A stretch of 64,000 nucleotides of DNA from Lasiosphaeria ovina (Eukaryota; Ascomycota; Sordariomycetes; Sordariales; Lasiosphaeriaceae). Location: assembly GCA_033439765.1 (NCBI GenBank), contig JAULSN010000001.1, forward strand, positions 1,798,001-1,862,000, in the 5' to 3' direction. The position numbers were made by a program, and so were the translations under genes. The notes under the pieces are model-generated. The model was not told the origin of the DNA. It did not search any database and saw only the letters and a program-made list of their open reading frames with translations. Positions 31,444 through 42,787 of this stretch are shown one piece after another (the first letter of the stretch is position 1; each line of letters begins with the position of its first letter).

Positions 31444-33588
31444 ATGGCTCCTGCTCTCTCGTCCTCCTCCATCACCATCATGATCCACCACGCCGACCAA
31501 GCACTACACTGCACTGCACTTCACTGCACCAGTGCGCTAGAGAACCGCTCAACAAGAGTCAACCAGAGTCAAAACCACGACAGGATGTCAATACTAGTCC
31601 CCAGACTGCCGAGCAGTCTCGGCGTCGTGACCGGCCCGGACAACATCTGCCAGATCAACCTGGCGGCCCTCATTTCCCAGTGCAGCTCCATCGTCATCGA
31701 CCTGGACGACCAGCCGTTTGCCGTCAACGTCCACCCGGCCGTCATCTACGTGACTCCCACAGCGCCAAAACCCACCGCCGCTTCTGATGCTGCGGCTGCT
31801 ACTGCTACTGCGGCTGCAGCTGCGGCTACGAATTCAACTTCTACCACCACTTCCACGTCTACTCTTACTTCTACGAGGACTACAACTACGACCTCGGCAT
31901 TGACTTCTAGTTCTGCTTCTACTTCTGGTTCTACTTCATTTTCGGCTTCCGTCTCTACTCAGCCGCCGCGTCCGCTGCCGCCGCCGCCGTTTCCGTTCAA
32001 TCCCGCCGCCCCGGCCGCCGCCCGACCGCAACCCACGAGAGGTGCCGGTGCCAATACTCCTGCTCCGGCTCCGGCTCCGGCTCCGGCTCCGCCTCTCGCT
32101 CTAGGACCCAACGGCAACGGCAACGGCACCAACAACAACCGGCTTCCGTCGTCCGAGTCGCCGGCTCCGAGCTCGCCCAGCAACGACCAATGGCTGCCGA
32201 CTACTTTTGCTCACTCGGTAATTTCTTTACCTTTATTCTGTCCCCCCTAATTTCTGGAAGATGAAATAAATCATGACATATGCTAACCAACCCCGCCTCT
32301 GGCCCTCACAAAGATCCGCCTCATGAACACCTCTTGCGACGACGCCATGCCCGATGAATCCGCGGGTGCGACGGGTGCTGCGTCTGCTTCTTCTTCTTCT
32401 TCTTCTTCATTATCATCTACGCTTGCTGCTCCTGCATCTGCTCCTGCGGCTGCTTCCGCTGTTCCTCTTAGCTCTCCCGTTAGTGGCGGCAGTGGCGGCG
32501 GATTTGGTTCGCTCCCTCCACGCCAATCTGACCAGCCGTCGGTCTTCGCCGTGTCGAAGCTTCTCCCGCCGTTCCTCCACCCCAAGCCGCTGTTAGGCGG
32601 GCTTCTTAGCAGGGCAGGCCAAGGAGGCGGGATTTTGGGGGGGTCTGGGAGAGTTGGTGGAGGGGGACAGGCTTCTGGCCAGACTGCGGACGAGGCTGGC
32701 GGGAGTGGTGCTGGAGGATTGGGGGGTTTGTTTGGTAGGCAGGCTGGTGGGCAAGGCGGCGGACAATTCGGAGGTGGACAGTCCGGTGGACAGTTTGGTG
32801 GTGGACAAGCCGATGGACAAGCTGGTGGCCAGTTCGGCGGACAAGCCGGCAGTGGACAAGCCGGCGGACAAACAGGCGGACCATTTGGAAGTGGTCAGGC
32901 TGGAGGACCATTTGGATGTGGCCAGGCTGGAGGGCAGGCTGGAGGACAAGGAGTGGGAGGGGGACAGTCAGGAGTTGGCCAGGGAGGCTCTGAAGGAACG
33001 TCAAACGGGGCAGGCGGCACTGGATCTTCATCTTCATCATCAAACAGCCCAGCGAGCGGCTCTTCCAGCGGCTTCGGAGGATCTGGCACCACGAATTCCG
33101 GCAGCACATCTTCCGGGTCGTCGGCGCAGTCACTGACAAGCACCATCCTGGAGCCCTGCACAAGTCCGTTGCTGGACGTCTCGGTCGACTTGCTCGGGCT
33201 CAACATCAACATCGACCTCTACCTTGACCTGGCCGGGCTGCTTGATGGCGTGGGGACCCTGCTCAACAGCCTTCTCGGAGGCGACAGGTCGCAGCCGACG
33301 ACCATCACGCAGCGGTACCGCGCCATCTGCGGCACGTCGCTTGCCACCCTCGGCACCGGCAGAAAGGTAACGGCCACGAGCCCGACGGACTGCCTGCGGC
33401 AGTGCGAGATCGACGCCATCCTGGCGACGGTGCAGCTCGGCACGCTGAACGACTGCCTCGGCGCGACCCTAGATAGGGGCATCGCCGTCGACAATTGCCT
33501 CTACTTCGTCGGAAGCGACACGGACGTTCTCGACCTGCACATCGCCATAAACACCGACAACAGCGACTCGTTTTGCAAGTCTTGCTAG
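31444..33588 (+). CDS. low-complexity Ser/Thr/Pro- and Gly/Gln-rich protein with C-terminal Cys-rich module
   Basis: Join of 31444-32217 and 32314-33588; the 96-bp intron has a GCTAAC branch-like motif and keeps frame (AHS|IRLMN). About 682 residues if the first ATG is used; the ATG at 31585 is equally possible. Order of parts: a hydrophobic, Cys-containing segment DNICQINLAALISQCSSIVI; a Thr/Ser/Ala run; a Pro-rich part with (Ala-Pro)n; a Ser-rich stretch; a long Gly/Gln/Ala repeat; a Ser/Gly linker; and a C-terminal globular part of about 130 residues with Cys spaced as in small PAN/Apple-like folds (AICGTSLA, DCLRQCE, NDCLGATLD, DNCLYF, FCKSC). I suspect an extracellular or cell-wall protein, but no signal peptide is visible at either start, so an upstream exon may be missing. 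Confidence 0.65.
32735..32975 (+). repeat. in-frame Gly-Gly-Gln minisatellite
   Basis: Degenerate 12- to 15-bp units such as GGCGGACAATTCGGAGGTGG and GGCGGACAAGCCGGCAGTGG encode GGQFGG, GGQAGG and GGPFGSGQ. The array stays open in several frames on both strands, which generates spurious antisense frames. Confidence 0.8.
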
Positions 33589-35108
33589 CGAGCTGCCGAG
33601 CCGCGAAGTCTTGGTGGCGTGGAAAGGGTCAGCAAAAATGGAGATAATGGGTTAGTACCGATAGGAGAGTAAATTAGACTAGAAGCTATCGAATGAGGTG
33701 ACCACATGCCGTCACTCTGCTAATTCCCTTGCAGATTCTCGCAACTCACTAATTTTGATGCTTTGGAAATTTTCATGCTAGCTGGGGTTGATGGTTTGCC
33801 GAAGTTGTTGTTGCCCAGGTGTGATTTGCTAAAAGGAAAGGGGCTGATGGCGTGGGCCACATGAAAGAGAAACACATGTTGTTGTTTCAGCCCAGCATGT
33901 CTTTCTGTCCGGTCAGGAGGCTGAGTACCTCGGCTCGTTGACGTCTTATCAGCGGATGAACTCACCACGTTGCTACATCGGAAGATGACGGCGTCACCAC
34001 GAGCGGAATTGTAGCGTGATTCCTCACGGGGGAGACTGAAGATGGCAGCACGGCTAATCATTAGGTTTTGCTCCTAGGTTCTAGGCCTACGTCTCTAGGT
34101 TATGGCTCTTCCTGCCAAGCTCCATGGCTGGAGCAAAGGTTTCGCAAACCCAAGCCCAGGACGCTTTAACCTTCCTCGGCCCGGCCTGAAGGCATCATCA
34201 ATATTGATCAGCGCACGAAATCAACACGTGAAGCTGATATTTTCATCGGCTTGCTCAGCATGTGGGGAGAATAGTGGAGATGATAAGGTGGTGAGACCAC
34301 GCCACCAACGGAGTATCTCGGCAGGGGCAAATCTTCTGGATGCATGCCGACAGAGCAAGCTCTGGATGTAAAATATTTTGCCCTTGACTCAGAGCTTCGG
34401 ATGAGGGTAAATAGGTGCCTTGGTCCCCCTAAACTCTTTTCTTTTCCAGCTCCCTTCCTCTCCATCAGCATCTCATCTGTCGTCCCGTGTTCCCTCCGAC
34501 GTGTCCAGCTTGGAAATGCATATCGTCGTTCATCCACCGGTTTGGCTGCGGGAAGAACCAAGAAGCGGTTGGCCAGGAAACGCAGTTTGTCGAGAGACAG
34601 CGATTTGCTCATGATGTGCACGTTGCCGTTCTTGGTCGTTTCGGAGGACATTTGATCCGTAGATGCGGCGGCTACAGAGGAGATAAAAAACTCTATTTCT
34701 GTAGACCTTTTGTGGAAGCCGGGCGGTGAAATGGAGTCGGTATCTAGTTCGCTGAGGTGAAGCCAAGGCGGAGGCTCGGCTCAACACGTTTTTCGCTGTA
34801 TCTAAGGTTTTGATCTCGGTCTGAGCTGTACCGTAATTTGCACCGTCTTCTAGCTGATACATATTCCAAGTGAATCCGGGCCCCTGGGACCCCGGCTGTG
34901 GGTTTGCTGCACCTCCTCGTCTACTCTTTCCCATAAAGACTTTGACGGCACCGTCAACCCAACCACGCCTAGCGCTTTCAGAACCAGCCTCACACCAACA
35001 ACCCCTTCCAGTCTGGCCCAGTCGGCCAGTTCCCACCCAATTGCCAGTCCATTGAATTAGAACTGCGCCTCAGGCCACCATCCGGGCAGATACCACCCGA
35101 CCCATCCA
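33589..35108. other. intergenic, no supported gene
   Basis: Frames of 60-168 codons overlap on both strands around 34.2-35.0 kb without motifs. The last 200 bases are C-rich, as expected for the leader of the next gene. Confidence 0.5.
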
Positions 35109-36847
35109 ATGGCTTCTTACCAGGCTAAGTTGATCATTATTAACTATTACCAGCAGTGCAACTGTGTGAGTGTGAGTTCGAGTGCCAGTGACCCCAACAG
35201 CGGGCGGTATACGAGCTCGAGTTTAGTCACGGAGCCGGCGAGTCTGAATCAGGTTGGTGTTGATGGACGACTGCGAGCCATCCCCATCGAATCCGAGAGC
35301 GAGATAGAGCCGTTACAGCTGGGGCCGCCGATATTTCCCGTGCCACAGTTTCCAGCACCTTCACCCTTCTACCGCCAACCCGCGCCGGCATCGGGAGTGT
35401 CAATTGCATCAGTTGAATCACTTGAATCAGTTGCATCAATTGCATCAGGTGCACCAGGTGCATCAGGTGCATCGGTTGCGGCAGTTACGTCAGTTGCATC
35501 AGGTGCGTCAGTTGCGTCAGTTGCATCAGTTGCATCCATTACATCAATCGCGACTGCGCCGCCCAGCAGCCGACGGAGCTCCTGGTTATTCGGGGATGGG
35601 TGGCTATTCGCGGATGGATGGCTATTCGGGGATGACGACTCGCATCCGCCTACACCGCGGAATGGCACCAGCCGGTATCTTCTCGTTTCTGTTTTTTATA
35701 CTCCCAAGTCCCCTCTGTCTGGTTCGAGTCGAAATCTTCACCTACCTTCGTTTAGCTGCCTCACTGCCTGTGTTGGTGTCTCACTCTCGCTCTCTGGCTC
35801 TTCGGGTCTGTGCCTGCATCAGGATTCTTGGCCAGGCTGACATGGACGTGCAACCATAGCTTCAGTTCAGGTAGCGAAGACCGACTTAGCCAGGTCGCGA
35901 GCCTGTACGACCTTCGTATGCGACACTTCATGAAAACTCCTAACAGCTCCCGATCGACGGTGCATATCGAGATACCCATCGCTCAAGCCGAACCCCAGAA
36001 CGAGCTTCAGATTGATACTCGGGCAGCATCTCCCGGCGCCAGCGACGAGTGGGACATTAAGGTATTGCGCGAAATACACGCCAAGCTGCTGGCCACTGAG
36101 CGCGAGGCTTTCCTAGCCAAGAGACGCAAACATAAACAAGAGATCCGTGCGCACTACCGAGCCCTCGGCACCCCCAATTCTTCCGGATGGTTCACCCCAT
36201 CAAGGCCATCGTCACCGCAGGTCCCCGGACATTCACACATCGAACGAGTATCTGCAACAAACATCACCCGTCATCTTAACCAGCAATCTCCCACCGGCAA
36301 CGCCCTTCACAAGGCCAGACCAAACAGCCAACTGCCACTCATCCTTCGGGATGCCGCAGGGAAGGCACACGCCTGGGTGGGGGGCGAGCGGATGTGGTTT
36401 ACTTGGATGGCCCGCAAGCGTGAGCTGGAGAAGCAGTTCCGGGACCAGGAGCAGCACTGTCTGCAGATGGCAGAGCAACAACGCGTCATGCGGCAGATGG
36501 CCGAGGAGCAGCTTACAGGCAAGCCGCACCGCCCCTCAGAGAGTGTGGCCGGGACCCCAAAGGCAACCCGTGGCCTCGCTCGGTTTAAGCGCTGCTTTGT
36601 CGGATCGCCGGTCCAGCTCGAGGGCTGTCCGCCTGGTATCCCACCGGTGAAACCACTACCCCCTACGTTGCGGCGCGAGCTCTCGACCGATTCCAATGAC
36701 AGCATGCGTCCATGGTCAAGCGACGGGCCATTGCCCGTCGAATCGCACCCCGCCGAAACCTACAAGAAAAGGATCATACGAAAGATCAAGAAAAAGCTGT
36801 CGCGCATTCTCTCTCCCAAGAAGAAGGAAAAGAAAGAAAAAAATTGA
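35109..36847 (+). CDS. hypothetical protein with (Ser-Val-Ala)n repeat and basic C-terminus, about 515 aa
   Basis: Probable join of 35109-35674 and 35866-36847. The 191-bp intron keeps frame (GTSR|SGSEDRLSQ), and without it the first frame stops shortly after a hydrophobic nonsense stretch. The N-terminal half holds a Ser/Val/Ala tract (about 98-150) and a WLFGDGWLFADGWLFGDD triplication (about 157-175). The second half has a coiled-coil-like EIHAKLLATEREAFLAKRRK, then WFTWMARKRELEKQFRDQEQ, and a strongly basic tail KKRIIRKIKKKLSRILSPKK, possibly for membrane or nucleic-acid binding. No family recognised. The intron choice is the weak point; the two frames could be separate genes. Confidence 0.5.
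35400..35550 (+). repeat. 9-bp minisatellite TCAGTTGCA
   Basis: Around 16 degenerate copies of TCAGTTGCA or TCAGGTGCA in a row, in frame, encoding Ser-(Val/Gly)-Ala. Because the unit is 9 bp and free of stops, three more frames are open across it. Confidence 0.9.
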
Positions 36848-37447
36848 GATCAAGTCACGCCTCTTTGCCATCTCAGCCAGAATCCTTGAGCACTTCCGCC
36901 GTTCGCCTATTTTCTTCCTAGATGACTATCACGAGTGTGTTGGGAATACTCGTAGGACTTGGACACATCTGGCGTGGACGGCGGGACGTGATTTCCGTTT
37001 GCACATACAAGGACCAGCCGTCTCAATGACTGGGTTTCGGAGGCAAGAAATCTAAATTACTTTCTGATTCGCTATCATTGCGCATTAAATACAGGGCTAG
37101 TGCCTGCTTTGTTATACACTCATTACAGATCTGGCGATTGCTTTGGGTGGGAGATGCATGGCGTGGTGTCGGTTCACTCACTGGTTCTCTTGCACATCGA
37201 GGTGCCGACGATTAGATTGGGATGCCAAGTGGTCGCTCCCCGCCCCAGATTGTTTTCTACAAGTCCTGTGCGCCATCATCTACCCATTTTTTTTCTTAGT
37301 TGCGGTTGGGGAGAAGGTCAACACATAGTCACACACTCGACGATATTTATCTTGTCGTGTCATCATTATTATCCTGCGGAACGGACGGAACACCGTCGGA
37401 GAAAGCCAACGAGCACAATTCTACCCTATGGAGCGACCTACGCTATC
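36848..37447. other. intergenic between convergent genes
   Basis: No motif-bearing frame; the space holds the 3' ends of the flanking genes. Confidence 0.5.
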
Positions 37448-39703
37448 CTATGTGCCTGCCGTTGGAGCTTTGTACTGGGAAATCCACTTCTTCATGATTT
37501 CGACCGACTTGTCCTGCACCTCCTGGACGTACGGGTTGATCCTCGTCCTGCTGCTTTCTAGACCCCGGGCAGTGAAGGCCTCGTCGCCGTGCTGGGCGTT
37601 TTTGATGAGGAATACGGCTACATTATCGCTCGACTTGAGCGGTCCCCCGGGTCGGATCTCGCTGGACATGGTGGTTGACCGCCACGGGTCGAATTCGCTG
37701 TACCGCACACACGTGGTTAGCCCTGTGCCCTCATTATCACCACCGCAATCACTGGTTCTGACAGCGTTTAGGGGCAGCGGGGAGTTGAGGTTGCGGAGTG
37801 TTGGGATACCCACCCGGTGGTGTAGACGACGCGCGTCGAGTTCCGCAGCCATCCGCCCGTCGCCTTGTTGAGAGTGTCGGGTGTCTTGCCCATGGCGCTG
37901 CCGTACTCCTGGCCGTTGGTCTCGGGGAAGTGCATCTCGCACTGCCGCTGCCAATACGTCGAGTCGATCTTGCGCGACACAAGCGACAGCTTTCCGGCTG
38001 GCGCCCCTGTCGCCCACGATGCGATGGGCTCGTTACACAGCAGCCAGTACCAGGTCCGCCACGGGTTGCCCAGCGTCCGGGCCTCGAAGAAGGGGTTCAA
38101 CAAGTCGTGCGTGTTCAGGCACCACAGCGGGTCCTCTTGGCCCCAGACGTCGAAGTAGGTGCACGCTGGGGGGAGTGGGGTTACGTGTCAGCGGTCTTTT
38201 TCTTGGGAGATTGGTGATTGGATGGGGCAGAGGGATTTGGAAATGGTTCGACTTCTATGCTTTGGGTACCACTCACTTGAATCGCGAAAGTTCTGCTTGA
38301 AATAAGCCGCATAGTTTGTCACCACTCCGGGTATTGTGCCGAGAATGTCGTCCTGCACGGCCTGGGTGTCGCTGAAATCCACCGCGTCGCACATGTTCAG
38401 AATGTCGCGATATCCTCGTGTTTCCTGCCAGTACCTGAACGGCGAGGCGAGGGAGCTGGGTGCACGAGCAAAGTCAGCGGTACTCTTTTAACCTTCTGCA
38501 GCACCATCTTGAGTCAGTTAACCAAGAGACTCACTAGGCAAAGTCGTCGTCCTCGATGGGAAAGGTAGCGCCAAAGAACTGCTTCAGCGCATCGACCTGG
38601 GTCGCGTTGCGCGTCGGGGCGAGCAGGAAGCTGTCGACGAACTTGACAACGTTGCTGAACGCGAGACTGCAGCCCCCGCTCACGCTCGCCGTGTCGTTGC
38701 GCTTCGAGTTGATGCCCTCGCGGATCGCGTCGTAGTAGTACCAGTTGTTGGAGTTCGCCTCGACCGTCGCGCTGCTCAAGTGGAACGCGTAGAAGACCCC
38801 CGGGTGGAAGTGCTCGATCCAGCTGCCGAGCGTCGCCGAGTACGACGCGCCCCAGTAGACCCAGGGCTTGTTTGTGCGTTAGTGTTTGTTGTTTTCTTTT
38901 GCCTTGTCCCCCCGGTGTAATAACGGAATGACAGCCTCCGGGCAGGAACAAGAACAACACGAAACTCGAAAACTCACAGCCTTCGTGGCCACGCTCGACT
39001 GATTCAAGTCGAAGGGGAAAACGATGGTCCTCGCAAAGTTGACCACGTCGGCCGCCGCCTGCTCCATCGTCAGGTACTGCAGCGTCTCGGAGTCCATGCC
39101 GTCAAAGGGCGACGAGCTGCCAAAGAACCGGTCTGTTTCGGAGGACGAGAAAGAATCCTGTCAACTACTGGTGCGCAACCAAATCCTTGTTTGATCCAGG
39201 GGAGGGGGATGGGGACCAACGCACGCTCCAGCACCACCGTCGCCGCGCCAATCGCCTGCGCGTACATGCCGACCATGGTCGTGTTGTCGATGAATGTGTA
39301 CCCCAGCCCCGGCGACACGGAGCCGACCATGGGCACCTCGCCGGGCGTCATGATGACGACCTAGTCCCAGAGACAGACATGCTTAGTCAAGTCCAACAGG
39401 CAGGCTGGGCAAGAATTACGAAAGATAGAGACTCACCGGAGACCCCGGCCCGGCCCACCACTCGCGACTGACGCAATACTGCTGCGTCCACGTGCCCAGG
39501 GTGCCGTTGGGGTGGTCGTGGTCGACGGGCTGCGTGAACCAGTCGCACGACACGCCCGGCCGCGCCTCGGCCTTGCTGAAGAATGGCGGCGGGCCACCTT
39601 TGCTGCTGTCGGACAACGCCGCCACCTCGGGCGCACCCCTCAGCGCCGTCTTGGGCGCGATCCACGCCGCGAACGGCAGCGTCACTCCCGGCGAGAGCTT
39701 CAT
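37448..39703 (-). CDS. serine peptidase family S28 (prolyl endo-/Pro-X carboxypeptidase-like), 556 aa
   Basis: Seven exons on the minus strand: 39437-39703, 39225-39360, 38978-39132, 38535-38866, 38277-38455, 37814-38165 and 37448-37697. The six introns are 76-116 bp and every join keeps frame (for example GSP|VVIM, LE|HRFFGSS and KA|PWVYWGAS). The nucleophile motif is GASYS (Ser194), with Asp477 in GEFDPW and His510 in KNAQHGDEAF completing the S28 triad. HRFFGSSSPF and LTMEQAAADVVNF are also family-typical. The N-terminus MKLSPGVTLPFAAWIAP is a weak signal-like sequence. Several Asn-x-Ser/Thr sites (NDT, NAT, NST) suggest a glycosylated secreted enzyme. Fungal S28 enzymes cut after proline at acid pH. 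Confidence 0.9.
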
Positions 39704-41857
39704 GGCGGCTTGCGATTCTTTGCTGTTGCTGCTGCACTCTCAAACTCAAATCCGGTCGCCTACTTATTTACCTACTTCCCCGTGAGAAAAAAAGGAAAGG
39801 GGGGGTTGTTTGTGACGGAGGCAGGGACGGCTACGCGCAGGAGCCATGGACACCTATTACTTACATCTTTCCCCAGGTTTTTTGCTTTGGGTAGGTGTCT
39901 GTCTGCCGGCACTTATTTATTGCGCTGTGTGTCTGCGGCCGCCAAGCCGCGTTCTCAAGTACCGGGCGGAGGGCTGCGCTGTGGGGAAAGGCGAGGTGCG
40001 CTCTATGGATGAAGGCGGTGGATAAGTTGCATCTGGCCATACACTACACATGACAGGCAGGCATGTTCTGTGTATATGTACATGTATGTGTGGTCAGCGC
40101 GAGGCTAAATGCGACGACTCGTGGGTGGCTTCGTGGGCGATGCACGTCGTGCACATGGCCCACCCACATGTGAGAGGTGAGCCTCTTGCCGGGCACGATC
40201 CCGACCAGACAGAGTGAGCTTCTTCTATTGATGACACGATAGGAGCTAGTCGGCAGCAACTGGGTTTGTCAAGTAGCTGTGCTGATCCTGGACATCCACG
40301 CCGACGGAAGAGGTCGGGCCACCACGTCGACGCGGCTAAAGTGGCCCAGTGCCGCCGCTGGTGTGAGATTCGCCGGTGACGTTATGAAGCAATATCCCGC
40401 GTCTTATTTGCGGCGTAATATATGCCAGGGAACAAGCAAGTTCCCTACCTATCTTACATTACCCAGACCTGCTACTCCAAGCAAGCGCGGCGCCTTCAAA
40501 GAATTCTGGGGAAAGAAAGATGTAATCTAATTAGGTGCCGCAGCTTGAAGCTGTCTTGAAGAACATGTGTGCTAACATGTGCCGCGTACTCCCACTTGCG
40601 GCAAATGCAAAGTCCCGAGAGTGGCTGTCGTCTCGGTGCCGATCACCCCATATGTATACTTGCTAAGCATAGTACCAGAGAGAAAATGTCCGGCACATCG
40701 CATACCCGCCCGGCGCCTGTCACGAGGGGCCGCTTTGTGCGGGGAAGGCGGCTGTCACTGCATTTTGTGCGACGCTGGCATTGGCACTCGGTCCCTGAAG
40801 GGGAGGCGGCGATGAAAGAGGATGTTGTGATCAAAGGCTTCATGTGTATTCATGACTGTCCGTGTGGTCTCATGGGAGAAGGAACTGTATTGCCGACTTT
40901 GCCGACGTCAAGGTCACAGTGGCGCATTTCTCTCTCTCTCCCCCACAGATGTTCTGTCCATCATTGTTTTGCCCGTCTTTTGGTGAGCAGATCGGCTCCA
41001 AGAATAGAACGACGTGCGGTGCAAGCGGAAATTCCTTCATGCCCAAAAGTCAAAGCCCAAAGGTCGAGGCAAAGTGGTTCACGATCGCCTGCACGATTTG
41101 CAGTCGCCATCATGCCATGGCGGTCCTGGATCGACCCTGGTTACATCGCGGCCTGCTGCCAAGCGACTGTTCCCAGGGGCAAGGCGCCAACCGAAAGGGG
41201 CCCAAACTCGCCGCGACCGACACCACTGTTCCAAAGCCAGGCAGGGTTTACTGTGTAGGTATGTATGTACATACTGTACCACGTCGCCAGCACGACAAAC
41301 GCGCTACGACCCCGGGAATCGGATCTGCTGAAACTAGGAGATCCCCCCCGGTGCCCAGCACCTCGACAAGCGAAGGGAGCTTGGAGCTGCCAGCTCGTCT
41401 AATCCTCCCCCCCGCAGGTTCCCAGCGAGAGCAGAGCCGCGAGGAGCCCTGCAAAACACCATGCCGCGCTATGCCGCATGTGGATAGCATGGCGCCGACG
41501 CAACCTCGCGATCCGCAGACTGGGGACTCGCGAGTTTCACGAGCCATCCTGGCTGGCTGGCTGGCCGTTTCGGCGCGGTGCATTGGACTCCTGGGGGGAC
41601 TGTGACACCATGCCAGCCAGCACGTAAACAATGGCATATATTAGCTGGAGGGATCTGTCGCTTCTCGTGGCATTTCGACTCATCTCTCCATCATTAACAT
41701 CATCGCTCAGAGCTTACTCCCTTTGTGATTGGTTTATTTTCTTTTTTCAGCTGTGCTGTATTATTACTCTTTGGTGCCGGCATCATTCCCTTCGTCCACT
41801 CCCTTACCACCTCTCGCCTCAAGGAATCAAATAAACTTAAACCCCCCCCCCGCCACC
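39704..41857. other. 2.2-kb intergenic region
   Basis: Upstream region shared by two divergent genes. Overlapping frames at 40.57-41.6 kb show no motif. Words such as TATGTACATGTATGTG (40.07 kb) and GTATGTATGTACATACTGTA (41.26 kb) are short alternating purine-pyrimidine tracts. Confidence 0.5.
41637..41642 (+). promoter_or_regulatory. candidate TATA element of the small secreted protein gene
   Basis: TATATT about 220 bases before the ATG at 41858, followed by pyrimidine-rich DNA (TTTATTTTCTTTTTTCAGCT) and a C run next to the Kozak sequence CGCCACCATGA. Confidence 0.35.
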
Positions 41858-42420
41858 ATGAAATTCTCACTCGTCCTCGCCGGCCTCGTAGCCCTCGCCG
41901 CCGCGGCCCCCGTGGAAAAGCGGGCCGTCTTCTCGACCAAGACGTACGACCAGCTGTCCATCAGCGGCGGCGTGGCCGGCAACGCGCAGAAGGAGGCCCT
42001 TGCCGTGCTCGAGGGCCTGCCCGCCGACCTCACCAAGGTCGAGAAGGCCGACCTCAACTTCCTCAACAGCGTCAACCAGATCGCCAACGACGCCGAGACG
42101 GAGGCCTTCAACCCGCAAATTGCCGCGGCGTCGGGCACCGAGGCCGCCGCGCTTCAGGTAATTGGGTCTCCCCCAGGAAACACGGGGAATGCCGACGGGA
42201 TACTGACTGACACCAACCACAGCGCGGGAAAATCAAGAACAAGGTCCTCAAGCTCACCGCCACCATCCTCAAGCTGCAGGCCCAGTCGGCCCAGGGGCAG
42301 AACGTCGCGTCGCAGCTGGCCACGGAGCAGAAGAAGCTCGACAACAACATCTCGCAGGACAAGGCCGCGGCCGGTCAGGCGTCGACGGCGGTCAAGTTTG
42401 ACGCCACGACCGAGTCGTGA
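41858..42420 (+). CDS. small secreted protein with Lys-Arg processing site, 165 aa
   Basis: Join of 41858-42157 and 42223-42420; the 65-bp intron keeps frame (AALQ|RGKIKNKV). A textbook signal peptide, MKFSLVLAGLVALAAAAPVE, is followed by KR at residues 22-23, a probable Kex2 site. The mature part is largely helical, Ala/Lys/Gln-rich and free of Cys: LSISGGVAGNAQKEALAVLE, ADLNFLNSVNQIANDAETEA, KVLKLTATILKLQAQSAQGQ and LDNNISQDKAAAGQASTAVK. Similar proteins are widespread in Sordariomycetes as small secreted or wall-associated proteins of unknown role. The strong leader and Kozak context suggest high expression. Confidence 0.85.
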
Positions 42421-42787
42421 TTGGGGTTATCCATATGGCATATAGCAGCTTTTTATCAATTATTTTTACTCTTTGGCTTCCTGTGAATTGCAGCGTGCGT
42501 CTCTCTTCCCCGACCTAATTGGCCTCTTTTCGGTGTTGTGTTACACAGCCTCAATCCGAATCTGGTGCAAGCCCATGGCGATGCATAGCACGTGCCATGC
42601 AGTCAGGCAACCATGCAGCTCACCACGCAGCTCTGCTGTGGTTCTTGGCGTGAGAGGCTGGGTGTCGCCTCCTCCTCAGGAGCACAGCGGGGCACGAGTT
42701 TGGTTCTAGAACCCTTGAGCCAGTGCGACTTGCCGCCTGGCAGTCATTTCTCTCATCCATGATACGGACGGCGGCGGCGTTTCTCAG
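42421..42787. other. intergenic
   Basis: 3' end of the secreted protein gene and upstream DNA of the HET gene; nothing else seen. Confidence 0.5.

Noticed and set aside
32593..33163. Antisense frames across the Gly-Gln repeat
   Set aside because: Produced by a stop-free repeat unit; they disappear outside the array.
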